A DNA stretch of 64,000 nucleotides from Dromaius novaehollandiae (lineage: Eukaryota > Chordata > Aves > Casuariiformes > Dromaiidae), in contig NC_088102.1 in the NCBI RefSeq assembly GCF_036370855.1, positions 17,961,001 to 18,025,000 on the forward strand. The letters are read 5' to 3'. This document shows positions 51,101 through 64,000 of this stretch, piece by piece (within the stretch, counting starts at the first letter, position 1; each line of letters opens with the position of its first letter). The notes under the pieces were generated by a model. The model searched no databases. It was not told the origin of the DNA and was given only the letters and a program-made list of their open reading frames with translations. Both the position numbers and the translations under genes were made by a program.

Positions 51101-54100
51101 GACTCTAGTAGATTGTTTTCTTCATGGTTACATGGAAAAAATATTTTAAAGTGAATATTTCAAACATTAAATGACTACAGCTACACAGAATGATCTGTGA
51201 CAAAACCTCTGTGTGCTCATTCACATGTATCAAAGTTAACACACTCAAGTCCAGCTTCTAACTAGAACTGAAGCCAAAAAAAATACCATGTTCACCAACT
51301 AAGTTTAAAAGGCCATGTTTAGACACTGATAGCAAAGAGCATTTCTAAGGACAGGTTGTTGTAGGCTAGGTGTGAATGTGGCTGTGTGAGTTACTAGTTC
51401 CAGGAGTGCAACATGAGATTTTTGGTTGAGTTTGTGAGTGTTCTTCAGGCAATAGGAAAATATGGATTTGAAGTACTTTTTTTCAGCTTGATCTATTTAT
51501 ATCTATTATTTTCTATCCATGAGTTCACTATTTTTTTTTTTTTTTTACACAGAGAATGAATAAAGAAGCTATTTGCCTGCTAAATGACATAGCTGAGAGA
51601 TATTCAGACTGTCCAGCATGTTGAGATAGTTGGCCTCAAAGCAGGAGAGATAACTGTTTAACTAATGTAACATGCTTGGCCACAGGTAAAAGTCTAATGT
51701 GACTTAATATTTACATACCAGCTTAAGCTTTGACCAAAGCTTTAGCGATTTTCTTCTAGAAGAATTTATGTTTCCTATATTCCTTAACTATATCCTCAGT
51801 GGATATAGTAGTAGAGAAGGATATACTTCTGGAGCCTGAGTCATACTGAACAGTAAGGGTGATCCTGTCCCAAGCTAGCTCATAGCCATCAGTCAGAAAA
51901 ACCTGGCTGACTCAGCAGCCTTTCCTAATAAGCAGATCTTGTGCATAGTCTTCATCATGAAGAATTTATCTAGTCACAGGAGAAAAACTTCCTAATGATT
52001 CCAGGTTTTAGTGAAATACAAATGTCAGGTTCAAGAAACACAGGGCATGTTTAACCGGGCAGCTAGAGAAGTGCTCCGCCTCCCCGGTTAGTGTGGGGAG
52101 AGTGAGTGGCTGTGCTCAGCCTGCTCTGTCCCCAGTAACCCGGGACTGGCGTGGCTGCGCATGGGCCTCCTTGGGTCGAGAAACCATAGGGGTGTCCCTA
52201 CAATGAAGACTGGGAATAAACAAGAGCTCTGGTGGATGCAGCCTTGGGTCTGTGGCTCACAACCTCGGCCAACTAAGCAGGGTGCCACCAGGCCGTGATG
52301 TACGAGCCCCGGTGACCGCACCACCGTGCCCGTGCCAGCCTTCCCCGAGTAGCACAGATGCAGATAGCAGAGGAAAGGAGAGACTCCCATGAAGCTGGAA
52401 GTACTAAGTCAGGAGTAAACGTGTTTGGTGCCACCCTCGGAGTCATGATTGCCCCTGCAGGAGAAGTGTCGACTTTCAAACATCCCCTTTAACCTGATTT
52501 GAGCAAAAGCAGATATTTAGGATACGTGACAACCAGAAGCACCAAATCATTGCAGAATTAAAACCAGACGCTTCAAGAGAGCCAGTGCATTTTGTCTCAG
52601 CTTAATTTTCTGCCTATCATACGTATCAAATTAAAACCCATGCCTCTTACAGGGCATTTGTCAACAATTGCTCTTTAAAGTGCTTCAAGAAGAGGCCAGT
52701 CCTAGTCCCCATGTAGATAGGAAGTGACAGGGCCAAAGCCATACAGCAGGGTAGCACAAAATCTGGACATTTTTTAGATCACTGTCATCATATTCTCCCA
52801 GTGGTTTATAACAGAGACCTGTCCCCAGCACAGATGAATCTCTGACTAGATTATAGGAGAAACAGTGGGCATTAGCAGCTGGCTCCCTCCTGGCTGCATC
52901 TGCCCACAGCTGAGCAGAGCTTGTGTAGCTTGTCATGCCAACAAGCTCTCGTGGAGTAAAGTGTGCTCCACCAAGGGATACTTTCTTCTCGCTCCCTTCC
53001 CCACTTTGCTCTCGGGGGGTTGCAGTTTACCAGCACTTGCTGCCTGCACAAACCCTGGCCAACAGATGAAGGGACAGAGTCCGGGTCCTGTCAGCTCCAC
53101 AGCCATTTGCTCCAGATGGGCTGAAACCTCTGCCCTGCCCAGGCTTTGGAAGGGTTTCCTCTGTACCAAGGTGTGCACTGGGAAGGCCCTTAACTGGGCT
53201 GCTGTGTTTGTAAGAGGAGGAGCATAATGGAGGTTAGGGTCAATAACACTGTACTTTAAACTCATTCATGTTTACCACACATGGTCTTCAAGAGCATTCA
53301 GGGTCTGTGTTTTACAGCTGGAATAACTGAGGCAGAGATGGCTATTCTGGGCACCTGCTGTGGTGCTTACACTCCAGAGAACAACAAAAGATTCGGATCA
53401 TCTGTTCTCCAGCCTGCCTGCCCTAAGCAGTGAATTTATGCTGTCTCCCAGGAGGGCCTTGGTTATACAGGAAAATAGGATTTAGCAGCCTTGGTTCATT
53501 CGCTACAGCCTTGCTGAATTGTTCTCCTGAAATACAGCACCACAGCTTGCACATTGGATGCAGCTGGAGGGATCTGCTCCAAGGCCACATGGCCTGTCAG
53601 AGATGAGCAGGCTGCAGCTCCCATTCCAGCTGCTGAGCTCCCTAACTAGCCTTATTTCCAAATGGAAGTCTGTAACACCTTCCCTCATCACCGAATCTCT
53701 ACCATTATTTTTATTTAGGCACCAATCAATGGTGATTGTCTCTCTTGCATTAAACTCTTTGCTTTCAGGTCTGATTTTAATGTCTCTTAAAAGTTCTCAT
53801 CCAAAGTTGTCCTTGCATTTAGTTATGTTCAGTGCCCTTGTATCTCTTTCCTGCAGATGTACTCTACAGATGTAGTCTCACACAACTACACACACTCAGC
53901 TTGGTTGCGTGTTTTGCAGTTACAAAAATATTAGTTATTGCAAGTAAACAAATTTACTGTATAGGAAATTGTGGCTAAGACACCTTCAATGCATGGTGGA
54001 GATCATTCTATAAGAAAATGCTTTGTTAGCTTGTATCTTTTTTTTTTCAGCCTTCCAGGATAAATTTAAGATAACCCTAATGTTTGCTTTGCAGCTAGTA

Positions 54101-55957
54101 TGCTGACCTTGCATATCTCTCCCACCCCCATGCTCTCTTTTTTGATTTGAAACTGAGAGATAAAACTCCTTTGCACAGCTTATTTTTCTTTTCAGCAGAA
54201 CTGAAAATGAGAAGACACATTTATACTTCGTGAGTGCTTAGGACCGAATTTCCAGCCAGGCTGCAACTTTTGTTTTTGCAACCTCATCTGTTCAAGCTTG
54301 TTTGCCTGCAGGATTTCAGTATGACACTGCAGACTGGCCTTGACACCTGCATCTATCACGTCTGCTTGAATCAGATGTGCTGTTGCCAACATAAGCTGCA
54401 GCACGTGCATAACTAATTACTAAATTGGTCCTTGCCTGAGCAAATACAGTTATCCCCACAGCCTGCTCAGCAGAGGAATGCAGTTATGTCATTATACAGC
54501 TGCTTCATACGGAGATGGTATACACCAGTTCCTCTGAGCAGCACAAGCTGTACTGTTACAAGCACAGCTGTACTGGTATAATTGCTCCTACACAGGGTCT
54601 CTTGCTGGCTCGGCTCTCTCTCAGTGAGAAGTGGAAACCCATAACACCAGAGCTGGTCTGGGCACAACTAGGATGAGAGCTGATCTGGTAAGTCAGGTAA
54701 GTATGAGCATCACACAAACAAGAGCAGGGGACAATATGTCTGCCCCTGCAGTGCTAGCTTGCAGGGGGAGCTGTGAATTTTTGCATGGCTTCACAAGTTA
54801 AAAGTTTGGTAAAAAATACAGGATCAGTTGCAGTAATTTGCAAAAATGCTTATCTTTGATGAATAAATCCACCTTTATATTACAATTGTATGTACAGAAG
54901 AACAATGTTCTGCTATGAGCTAAAGGATTATTTTAAAGCAATATAGTCCTAGAATGAAAATTTTCTGTACAGAAATTTTATTCCAATGTAAAACATTCTT
55001 TTTCATTTGTCACTTGGCAAAGAGTTTAAGGTCAACCAAAAAGTCACTCTTATGCTAGAGTAAAAGTCCACACAAAGATTTAGGGTAGAAAAATTTTTCC
55101 ATCATAGTTCTACTGGATTGTTTCCTCATGTAGACAGCCCTATGCCAGTTAAATTATACTGACACAATGATAAAACATATCCATATTGAAAAGACTTAAG
55201 TTAATTTTCCTCTTTTTATAATTGCAATGGTCTGTATTTTGCAGGTTTGTTTCTTCAGAGAGGAAAAATGTCAGTTCTGTCTTTTAATGTTCTCCTTTAG
55301 TGCTTCTGATGTGTCTGCCAGAGGACTTCCACCTTCTGCAGCCCACCATGTTACGCATTACCCAGGAAGAATAATTTTATTAGGTATGTAATAGCAGGAG
55401 TTTGAACATTTAAGCTTTTTTTAAGCATTTAGTGCTCACATACGGTCCACATTACTCACATACAGGTCTGAGAAGGAGTTGTGACGTGGCCTCCAGAGCG
55501 TGTTAGAAGTACAGAGCACAAACTCACTTGCTTACACAATCTAAACAGTATGGAGTACAGACAATCTGAAGTATTACCAGATCTGATCTACTACAAATGC
55601 TAAAGTATGTCCAATGACTACATTCTCACTAGGAAGCGTCTACAGAACACCATCGGGCCCAAGCTTAGATCTTCCAATAAGGACATGATGCAGCCAAGGT
55701 ATGACAGCTATGGTCAAGCTGAAGACAGGAGTTCGGGTGGCAAGTGTATGAATTATGATTCTCACTATACCAAAATATGTTCTGCAGTGCTCTCCTCCCT
55801 TGATAGATAGTCCTGAATTTCATGCTGTTACTGTACTGGCTTTTTCAAGAGCACTTGTTTTCTTGCTGGTCAGAGAGAGCAGAGTCTTGTTAAATATAGT
55901 CACTCAGCCAATAAAATGTAGTTGAAATACCATTTTCACCCTCCTTTTATCTTCTAG

Positions 55958-56053
55958 TAAACAGAAATGTTGGCTGACAAGAAGTCTGACCACAGGACTG
56001 GCTTTCCTTTAGAAGGACAATGGCTGGAGTTTGAAGACACCACTGCTCACTGA
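55958..56053 (+). other. Candidate exon with a 28-codon open frame
   Basis: A very strong acceptor (CACCCTCCTTTTATCTTCTAG) ends at 55957. Ten bases later ATG (55967) opens a frame of 28 codons (MLADKKSDHRTGF... ending TTAH) to TGA at 56051-56053. There is no donor or polyadenylation signal close by and no recognisable family. It may be a 3' exon of an unknown transcript or chance. Confidence 0.15.
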
Positions 56054-57469
56054 AAAATAATGGATGATGAATTGTAATTTAAACCTCCTGTCAATGCAAA
56101 TGCTTTTATGGTCATTACAATGCCAAAATGAAAAATGAATACCCTCATCAAAGGCAAATTATATGATGCATAAATCTCACATTCATTCTATCATTAGCCA
56201 CTGACTGTGGTTACTATCATTCAATACACAGTGGCTTCATTGGGATCCAAAAATTGTTTCCTTATACAGGGAGCAAAATAGGTGCTTTCAGTCAAAAATG
56301 ACTAAGAAAGAATAAACTGAAGACTCTAGATGAGACCTTCTGGGAGGTAGGAAGGATGCTTTGGATGTCTTCAGTGGCTTATTCTGATCTGGCCACAGAC
56401 ACTAACAGGGAGTGTCTGAAGTTAGACTGTTCCCATGCTAGAAACACCACTCCATTTAAAGAATATATAATACAGTGTATTACAGGCTCTTAGAACCTTC
56501 ATTGCAAAATCATGGCTGCAGGAGACTGGGAATCTTTTCAAGAAACAGCACATAGAGCAATGCTGGATACACTGACTATGGTAGTAGCATAGAAAAGCAA
56601 GATTAACCTATATCCATGGATCTTTACAGATGCCCTGATGGTAAAGGTGCCTTAAGCTGGCCCATGATTCATGTCCTCTGGGATCACAGCCTCCTACCCT
56701 AAGTGAGTTAGCATTCAAAGAGACTGGGCTGCCAACACTAACAACATGGCAAAGTGCACTCACTAGCCAAGGAACAGAGCCTTCAATGGCCAGTTTTGCT
56801 TCATAAAGTCAAAAAGTCTTGGGTCAGAAGCAACCAGTTTGATTATCTGTTCTGGCTATCTCTATGGCAGAAGCTGCAGAATTTCACTGACTCATGTCTT
56901 CATCAGCTCATACATTCAGTATGAGAATACTAAGCATAATACAAAATTCCAAGAGTGATCATTACCAATCTGCTCTAAATGTGAAACTCTTTGACTTTGG
57001 TGTGTTACTGCAGGAATCCCCTCTACTAACATCTTGATGTACTAGCTGCTTGGATTAGTCTCAGAGAGCACCTTATACAACATCTCAGTTCAAGCATGGG
57101 CAAAATAAGAGAAGGACAGTGATGCACAGAGCTGCCCTGAGACTTTGCAGCTTCTCTCAGCGTGTTACGGCTCAGAGATGTTTGCCAGGAAACACCGAGG
57201 CGCTACAGAGGCTGAAGGACCTGTGAAAATTCAGATAGTGACACAGCCTCTTCTCCTGGGCTAGGATCTCTAGCTAGCCTCTAGTGCTGCCAATTGGCCA
57301 GGCTGAAATTAGGAGCAGTTTCTTCATGGGGAAAGTTTTAAGTACTGAAAAAGTGACAACCGCTATATTGTATCACTAAGAAATGTAGTTGTGATCTAAA
57401 GAAGTGAGTTTGGGTGGTGTGGGCTTTGGTGGTCCTACCATCACTGAAGCACTGGTAGAAGAGACACGG

Positions 57470-57610
57470 AAGCACAGAATACTTCAGGCTGGAAGAGATC
57501 TCTGAAGATCATTCGGTCCAACTCTTCACTCAAAGAAGTGCCAACATATAGCAGCTTGCTTAGGGCCTTGTCTAGCCAGGTTTTGAGTGTCTCCAAGTAT
57601 GGATACTATT
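57470..57610 (-). mobile_element. CR1 LINE, short degraded 3' end, antisense
   Basis: On the plus strand AGCACAGAATACTTCAGGCTGG, AAGATCATTCGGTCCAACTC, TTAGGGCCTTGTCTAGCCAGG and TTTTGAGTGTCTCCAAG match the reverse complement of a CR1 3' end and parallel the copy at 30772. The signal fades after 57610, with weaker resemblance to about 57660. Confidence 0.8.
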
Positions 57611-58788
57611 TCTGAGTTCTGTTCAATAAAGTCTCAGCTTTCTACTACCTTGACTGTTTCACTCTTCTTCTTCCCTCCTTCCACTTGTCCTATCACCACC
57701 TAGGGTGTAGATAAATGCATTAAAACTATTCAGCTTGCACATATCACACTGCTGTTTGTTATCAAGTAGGTGAATATTAAGATTGCTTTTACCTCCAACA
57801 CACTGATGGGCTTAACTTACCAGCACAAGTATAAATATACAAAAGCTAAAACATGTAACTTTATTTGCATATAAAAATAGTTCTATGATCTACAGAATCG
57901 GTGAAACCTGATTCCCGTAGTGTCTCTCTGGTTTCCGTGATGACTAGCAAAGACAAGCTCATCAGCTCCTCCCCCAGTGCAGGCTGTAAAAGGCTCTCTG
58001 TCCTAGGGCAGGTGATTCAACTTCAGGACATTGGTCTGAATTTGGTATAGTTATGGTTTGGGTTTTTTTTGGTCAAATTTGGATGCAAATAGCAAATACT
58101 TTCAAAATGTATAAAGGGAAATGGGGGAGAGGGGGAAGAGAGAGAGAGACAATGAGGATGAGACAGAGAAAATATGATCTCACTTTCCTTAAGAAAACAA
58201 ATTGAAAATGACTTGATCACAGTTGCAAGGTTGGATGGCACTTGGGCAAGAAAATATATGGAGCTGGGAAGACCAACCAAGTGCTGTAGTTCTTTAAAGG
58301 GAGCCTGTCAAAAGAACCAGGAAACTTCCACACAGTTCCTGCTAGAAAGGAAAGAGATTCACACATTCTCTCCATTTCCCAAATATATTTTTTTTCTGAT
58401 AAAAAATGTTATTCCCACTAGCAATCTATGTGCACCCTTAAAATTTTTTCTTTCAAGAAATGAGTAAGGTTGCTAAGTGACATTAGCACTTAAATCAAGG
58501 AAATGAATAATTAACACTTCACATCTGGCACGGCCCACATATTAAATGTAATATAATATTGAGATATAAAGAAAAATCAAATTTAATCCAGACACAGCTT
58601 ACAGACAGGGGTTATGGTCCATATAAGTATTTCACTATTCAAATATCTATTATTTTTCCATTTACACTCACAAAAACTATACTGCTATCATATGGCAACT
58701 TCATGTAGTGTCTGAGGAAAATTTTCTCATCTTCCTATAGATTTCTTTATTTGCCTTTCCTTCTCTACTTCATTTTTATTGTTTGCAG

Positions 58789-58853
58789 GCAAACTCAGAC
58801 ACCATCTTTAAAAATCTCAAAAGTGGGACTGGTCACAAGATTAGCAAATGGAG
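58789..58853 (+). other. Candidate exon (65 nt)
   Basis: The acceptor CTTCATTTTTATTGTTTGCAG is followed by 65 bases that are open in one frame (ANSDTIFKNLKSGTGHKISK) and by a GGAG-GTATGA donor. No homology is recognised. Confidence 0.15.
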
Positions 58854-59122
58854 GTATGAAGAGAAGCACATGGATATTGACTTGTCTCATTGAAGCCCAG
58901 GTTTCATAAAGCGAGTAAGTAGAAGTTTAACTTTACACAAACATACTATGTCCTATGTGAAACAGCACATGCATAAATACTATGTGAAAGCACAGCCAGG
59001 CGGATACATACTCTCTCTATGAAGCTAAAAGTTGCCTTTGAATAACCATTGCATGCAGCCTACTTGAAGCCCACACTCTGGCAGTACCAGACTGATGAGG
59101 TTACTGTATTTGATGCCCAGGT

Positions 59123-59208
59123 TAAAAATAAACAACAACGACAACAACAAAAGCAAAAAAGCAAAAAAAAAAAAAAAACTCAAATCCAAAAAACAAAACA
59201 GAATAAAG

Positions 59209-59243
<35 letters not shown>

Positions 59244-59272
59244 ATTAAAAGAAACCCAAAGCAAAACGGAAA
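59123..59272. repeat. A-rich low-complexity tract
   Basis: About 150 bases of A runs interrupted by single C and G (AAC, AAAC and AAAAC units). Confidence 0.85.
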
Positions 59273-60941
59273 AGACAGCTGTTTGCTATCCATTCTGACC
59301 AGCATGGCTAATGCCAGTTTGCACACATTTGATACTTTGACTCAGTAAATCACAGCACATTTCACAAGTGCAGGAGAGCATCTTTTGCCCCTCTTTTACA
59401 GAGGCCAAAGGGCACAGATTTTTTGTTTGCACCAAGTAATTGCTTCAGGCCAGACAGTCAAAGAGTGCAAATCATAGGAACCCAACTTGATTCTGCAACA
59501 GCAAGAAGATCCATGCACAGTGCATGTAAACATGGAATTTGAATAAGGAATAGTGGAAAAATACATTGCATTCCAAGTTCACATGATCAGAAGTCATTGA
59601 TGCAAATATTTTCTGCAGCTTTGCAGATAAAATTATGACTTCTTTTTTACGCTAGACATACCAATCTCTAAGATGCTTTGTAACTCCTATCTTTGAAAAT
59701 GATTATTTTAGGAACTTAAGATAGAAATGCACTTGCATTTCACATCAGCTGGAGAAACTTTGAGATGCCCTCCCAGAAGGACAGAAATATCTTGCAGTGA
59801 GGGTTGTTCAGGTTTGTTTTCTCCTGCCTGCTGGAGTGCTGCTTCAAAACACAAATGGCGTAAGACACAGAGAAGGGCAGAAGTCCAAAACATACAAAAT
59901 TCTACTTCTTCCCATTTGGGAAATAAAGGTTCTGATGACACCTGCTGGCTCCATGGGGACAAACACCAGCCAGCACCTGCTCCAGGTCTGGAATGCTTAC
60001 ATGTAAAAAAGCAGGTCAAATAAATTATTGAGAATAGAACTATTGCTTTGCTATCAGTCAGTGAATCATAGGAAACAAGGCAGGGAGTGACTTTAAAAGC
60101 TCATTTACTCTGTTCCCTGGAATGAAGCATGTTTCATTCTATTTCCCTCATTCCCGACAGATGTTTGTTTAACCTATTATTGAAAACTCCTAGTATTTCT
60201 CTAGACACACTATTCCAGTGTTCCATCATCTTCACATTCCCTATAAAGTCTTCCACACTAAGATATCCTATTAACAAACAATTATCATTTTAATTATGCA
60301 GTTCAAGGACAATTAGACTATGCTTGACTACGAAGTTGAAAATATAGAGGAGATATTTCAGCCCTGTGTTATGAAATCCTACTGTTTTATTGCTTTGTCC
60401 ATCTGGTATTACTAAGCACAATAACCCACTCAACCCACCCCAGGTGAGGTGCTGAAATACATACATTTCAAAGATGCTTTCCCAGCAGGAATCCTCCTAA
60501 TGCAGTACAAATAATTGCACAAACCCAGCTCTCTAGGTAAACAGTCAGGCCTATAAACAGTGCAGGTATGGCGCCATCAAGCTGTTTGTAGCCAGCTGAT
60601 TTCAATTATTATAAGCACCATTTGAGTGTGAGAAGCAGCAGCCACCTTGATGAATCACCTGACAAACTAAGTATGTTCAAGAGATTGCATAAAGACTATA
60701 ACTGTTGTAACTGTTAGAACACATTAGTTTATATTTTATGAGTAATTTCATTGTGATATTTTGTAGAAAAATAATACAAAGCCTTACAGTTCCTCTCTAT
60801 TTATCTCCTGCATTATTCCTGGTACACTTCTACTTTTAGCCTAAGAAAGGTGTGAAAGGTTAGATCACGTTTAGCTAATAGGATACCCAGCCTCAAATAT
60901 TTTCCTAAATTAACACTTTTTACCTTAATTCTTCTCATCAG

Positions 60942-60996
60942 ACTCTGGACTGGACAGAATTTCTGGCTGAGCTCAAACAGCTACATCAAGCCAAAG
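60942..60996 (+). other. Candidate exon (55 nt)
   Basis: The acceptor TTAATTCTTCTCATCAG precedes 55 bases open in one frame (TLDWTEFLAELKQLHQAK), followed by AAAG-GTAAAT. The composition is protein-like, but the exon is too short to assign. Confidence 0.2.
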
Positions 60997-63029
60997 GTAA
61001 ATATCATGTGTCTACCTGTGAGAAACCAAATGGGTAGCAAATAGCTAAAATAATTATAAAAAAATCACAGGCCATTGAGTGAAATGTATTTATTTGGTTA
61101 CTACTGGGAGAGGCCCTTGTTTGATGCATAACAAGGACCACAATTCTAAATATTTCTCATTGGGATCCTGGTACAAAGACACTTTACTATATCACCAGCT
61201 TCATTCCTAGAACTCTCTCTCCTGTTCCTGGGATCATGCCCAATATACAGTCATTTGAGGCTGAGCTGTGGCTGTGTTACACACCAACATGGTGTATGAA
61301 ACAGTGGCATTACCTAAACAAGCACAAAAGTTGTAGGTTAAGGACCTTGTAATTGGAAGGAACTATAATTAGCATAGGGAACCTATGAAAAGTTCAAATA
61401 CAAAATACTAAGATGCCCAGTTGCTCCACTCTGACTGAAGCCCTCCTAGAACAGACTGAAGTTGCTAAGGAAAATAGTATTACTTTGGGGAGAGCAAAAG
61501 CAGCCTCTGCAGTGGAGGTGTTGTCAGCCCCAAACAAAGAACTGCAAAAGGATAAAAGAAGTTTGTAACAGCGATCCTCTGAATATGTGGAAGCAGGAGA
61601 AGCTGTGTCTGCCTCTGCAGGGTCCAGCTCCATGCACCCAAGACTCACAAGACCTCTGGCCAACAGATGGGTGAGAACCTGGACTACATGTCACGGCTCA
61701 GTTTTGCAGTTGTACCTGCATCCAAAAAGCTTGTTTGTTAGAGGAACAAGTCTTTATTTCAACTGCTGACTTCTCAGCTGCCTATTGCCCAGGCTTAGCA
61801 CTGTGTCAACATTGTACTGGCAAAAACTAGCAAAGATGCAACTGGGCAACAATATATGTGTATTGCTACTGCTTATTTTGGTTGCAGGGGTGGTTTTGCC
61901 TTAAACTGATGAAGAATGCAATTTTGCCAGGGTGACACACTGGTAATCCTCTCCTAGTAAATCATTCATAGAATAGGTATAGTTTGGCAGAGTGTTACCC
62001 ATATGTTGTGTGGTATTTTACTGCTCAGAAAACTCTGCTGAATCCATGGGGCTACTGACAACATAAATAGTATTTGGTGGGAGGAATAAATTACTCCCAA
62101 TAATGTTACTCCCAATAGTGTGAGAGGGATACTCTCAGCAAGGTGTCACCAACCACGAAAAACTAGCATGGGCTTCGTGAGCGACTATGGAGGAAAACAA
62201 TTCTCTCAAAACTCTGTATACAACCTAATATATCTTAAGCAGCCTCCTTTTCCTTCCAGATAAAAGATGTGTTTTATATCATGCACAAAAGATTTAACTG
62301 AGCTATTCAAAGATTTTAGGATCTCTTTAAACTCTTTTTTTCACCATCATCTATACATACTACTTCATTTTTTGAGTATCAAATATCAGTGTTGTTACCA
62401 GCTTGACTCAGGCAGAGGTTCCAGTGCCAACCATGCATGTCAGAGTCCTGGAGTGAGGACTAGGATGAGGCTCAGTGCTAATAACAATGCTAATTTTGAT
62501 GAGAAAGCGCAGCAGCTGGGTATGTTTGATATATACCAGGCTTTCCTTGCATTGTCTCCTTGGGCCTCACCCCAATACAACAGTGAGCAGAACATGCACA
62601 GATTTAGCACCACATTGCAGTAATGCATTTTTTTCTCCCATATCAGATGCAAATTTCTTCCATGCAACGATTAGAAATTGGAATTCTAAATCCAGTTGAA
62701 TTGACCACAAAAAAATATAGACTAGAAACTAGAAGAAAATATCTAGTCACCAGAGAAATGAAGTTCTGGAGGCATGACAATGGACCTTTTTATGTTCGGA
62801 GAAGGGGTTGTATGATGCTAGGATGTAGCCTTAACTCAGTTACCCAGTCTTACATTCCCCTGTCTTTTAATACAGTGTCTATACTTGGGGCCTATTATGA
62901 CAAGGATTGTTTCTAAAAGGTAAAACATTTTTAAAAGATTTAAATCCCTAAAACAAGACTGAAGCAGAGTTTAGGTGCCTAACACCAGTGACCCTTCACT
63001 TCTATGTTGAACCTCTCAAGCGCCTAAAA

Positions 63030-63187
63030 CGCAGAAGTGCCCTCCAGTAACCTGGCCCTGGAACGCCTCATTCTTCAGCTGGTGCCAGAACTGCTGCCCC
63101 TGTGGCTGGACCCAGCAGCACAGCTCCACCACCTCAACCCAGCGCTCAAGCAGGCGTTGCTCCGGAGCACCGCCACCACCGACTGAT
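63030..63187 (+). other. GC-rich leucine-rich mini-ORF
   Basis: In an AT-rich neighbourhood, about 155 bases are GC-rich and open in one frame: NAEVPSSNLALERLILQLVP, then ELLPLWLDPAAQLHHLNPAL and KQALLRSTATTD, then TGA. The pattern is helical with LxxLL-like spacing. No ATG, family or exon partner is recognised. It may be a fragment of a retrocopy or an isolated exon. Confidence 0.2.
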
Positions 63188-64000
63188 AGGAGCAGCCTCC
63201 ACAGCAGGTACAGCAGCAACAACTGCTTTCTTCAGACAACACAGTTTCTGGAGAATGTGCTGGCTCTAGTCTCTCTTCTAAGAGGACTGGCCTAATTGCA
63301 GGGCTAGGGTGCTGGAAACATCCCTACAAATGCACTGTATCTGCTTGGTGCCTCCCTTTTCCTTCCCCTTCCCCCTGCCTCATTAAATACTGATCTATTC
63401 TTTTGAAAGTCACATATTTAGACAGGATTGGATACTGCTTCTGACATGAAGCAGCTTAGAATCTGCCTGTAAAATACTTCTCACAGATGATTGAATATGT
63501 GGGTCCAAATCCTGTCAGAATGAGGAAGGGCTGGTGCAAAGAGTTTACTGTTCTCCGGTTTCTCATGAAAGATATAAATTATTTACTGGAATATATCCCT
63601 CCCTCATTATGCCATTTATGGGAAACACAACACTCAGTGTTTATAAATCAGTTAATTTATAACAGAAAAAACAGATTATTACTCTTTGGAATAGCAAATA
63701 TTTGTTGCAGACCTATATGGGGCAGTCACCTTCATCAGTTTTTTAGAAGTAGTTGAATGAGAAATGTAACAGAGGAGCTACCTAATTGGTAAGACAAGTT
63801 TTACATTATGTCATATTGCAGAGGGGAGGATTTTTGTATTTATCAGATATTCTCTAGATGCAATGTTTAATTTAAGCAGTACTAGATTTTAACCAGCATT
63901 CTAACATTTTAGATTTTTCTCATGCTATGATGTCTTTGAAAGAAAAACACATTTGAGCAAGAAACTTCTTACTTTGAGATCTTAGGCTACAATTATTCCT

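Larger units (their letters stand above)
45690..57469. other. Downstream intergenic region, no gene recognised
   Basis: No serpin exons or relics are visible after the SERPINA1-like gene. A tetranucleotide repeat (48072-48110), two perfect short inverted repeats (47126-47147 and 48777-48799), a GC-richer patch at about 52040-52480, a T run at 51531-51546 and a small splice-bracketed ORF (55958-56053) are the only structures noted. Confidence 0.45.
57661..64000. other. Intergenic, no gene recognised
   Basis: No known protein family or transposon is visible. Three short segments look exon-like (58789-58853, 60942-60996, 63030-63187) and are listed separately. An A-rich low-complexity tract lies at 59123-59272. 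Confidence 0.4.

Noticed and set aside
52040-52480. GC-richer patch considered as a solo LTR or gene exon
   Set aside because: There are no TG/CA ends with target duplication, no consistent reading frame and no recognisable motif.

Overview
This window looks like nuclear DNA of a bird. The evidence is two 5'-truncated CR1 LINE copies, a young betaretrovirus-like (ERVK-type) provirus, low gene density with long introns, and a clade A serpin whose whole coding sequence (418 aa, four coding exons) closely resembles avian alpha-1-antitrypsin. The species cannot be named from the sequence alone.

Layout. Positions 63-1635 hold the last two exons of a plus-strand clade A serpin whose start lies outside the window. 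From 6.4 to 20.2 kb there are two clear wrecks and one shorter wreck of serpin genes, all plus strand and all derived from the first coding exon (about 6.38-6.57 kb with a possible continuation at 8.9 kb; 13.46-14.02 kb; 19.74-20.19 kb). Positions 25711-29609 are a minus-strand LTR provirus. An antisense CR1 follows at 30.8-31.4 kb. An intact SERPINA1-like gene then runs from a recognisable liver-type promoter at about 34.95 kb to a polyadenylation signal at 45.66 kb. Positions 45.7-64 kb contain no gene that I can recognise, only a CR1 relic, simple repeats and a few exon-like segments.

How it fits together. The serpin gene, its relics and the SERPINA1-like gene share orientation, exon phase and sequence. 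They form a tandem clade A array shaped by duplication and decay.

The most striking object is the provirus. It has two 238-bp LTRs differing at two positions, a lysine-tRNA primer site and a polypurine tract. Most of gag, all of pro and reverse transcriptase, and most of env are missing. In their place, in provirus sense, lie (i) an intronless piece of host VAPB mRNA (5' UTR plus roughly the first 150 codons, including the MSP domain) and (ii) what looks like the U5, primer-site and leader segment of a different retrovirus, before the reading returns to integrase. This is a mosaic, apparently non-autonomous element that carries a captured host gene, best explained by template switching on co-packaged RNAs.
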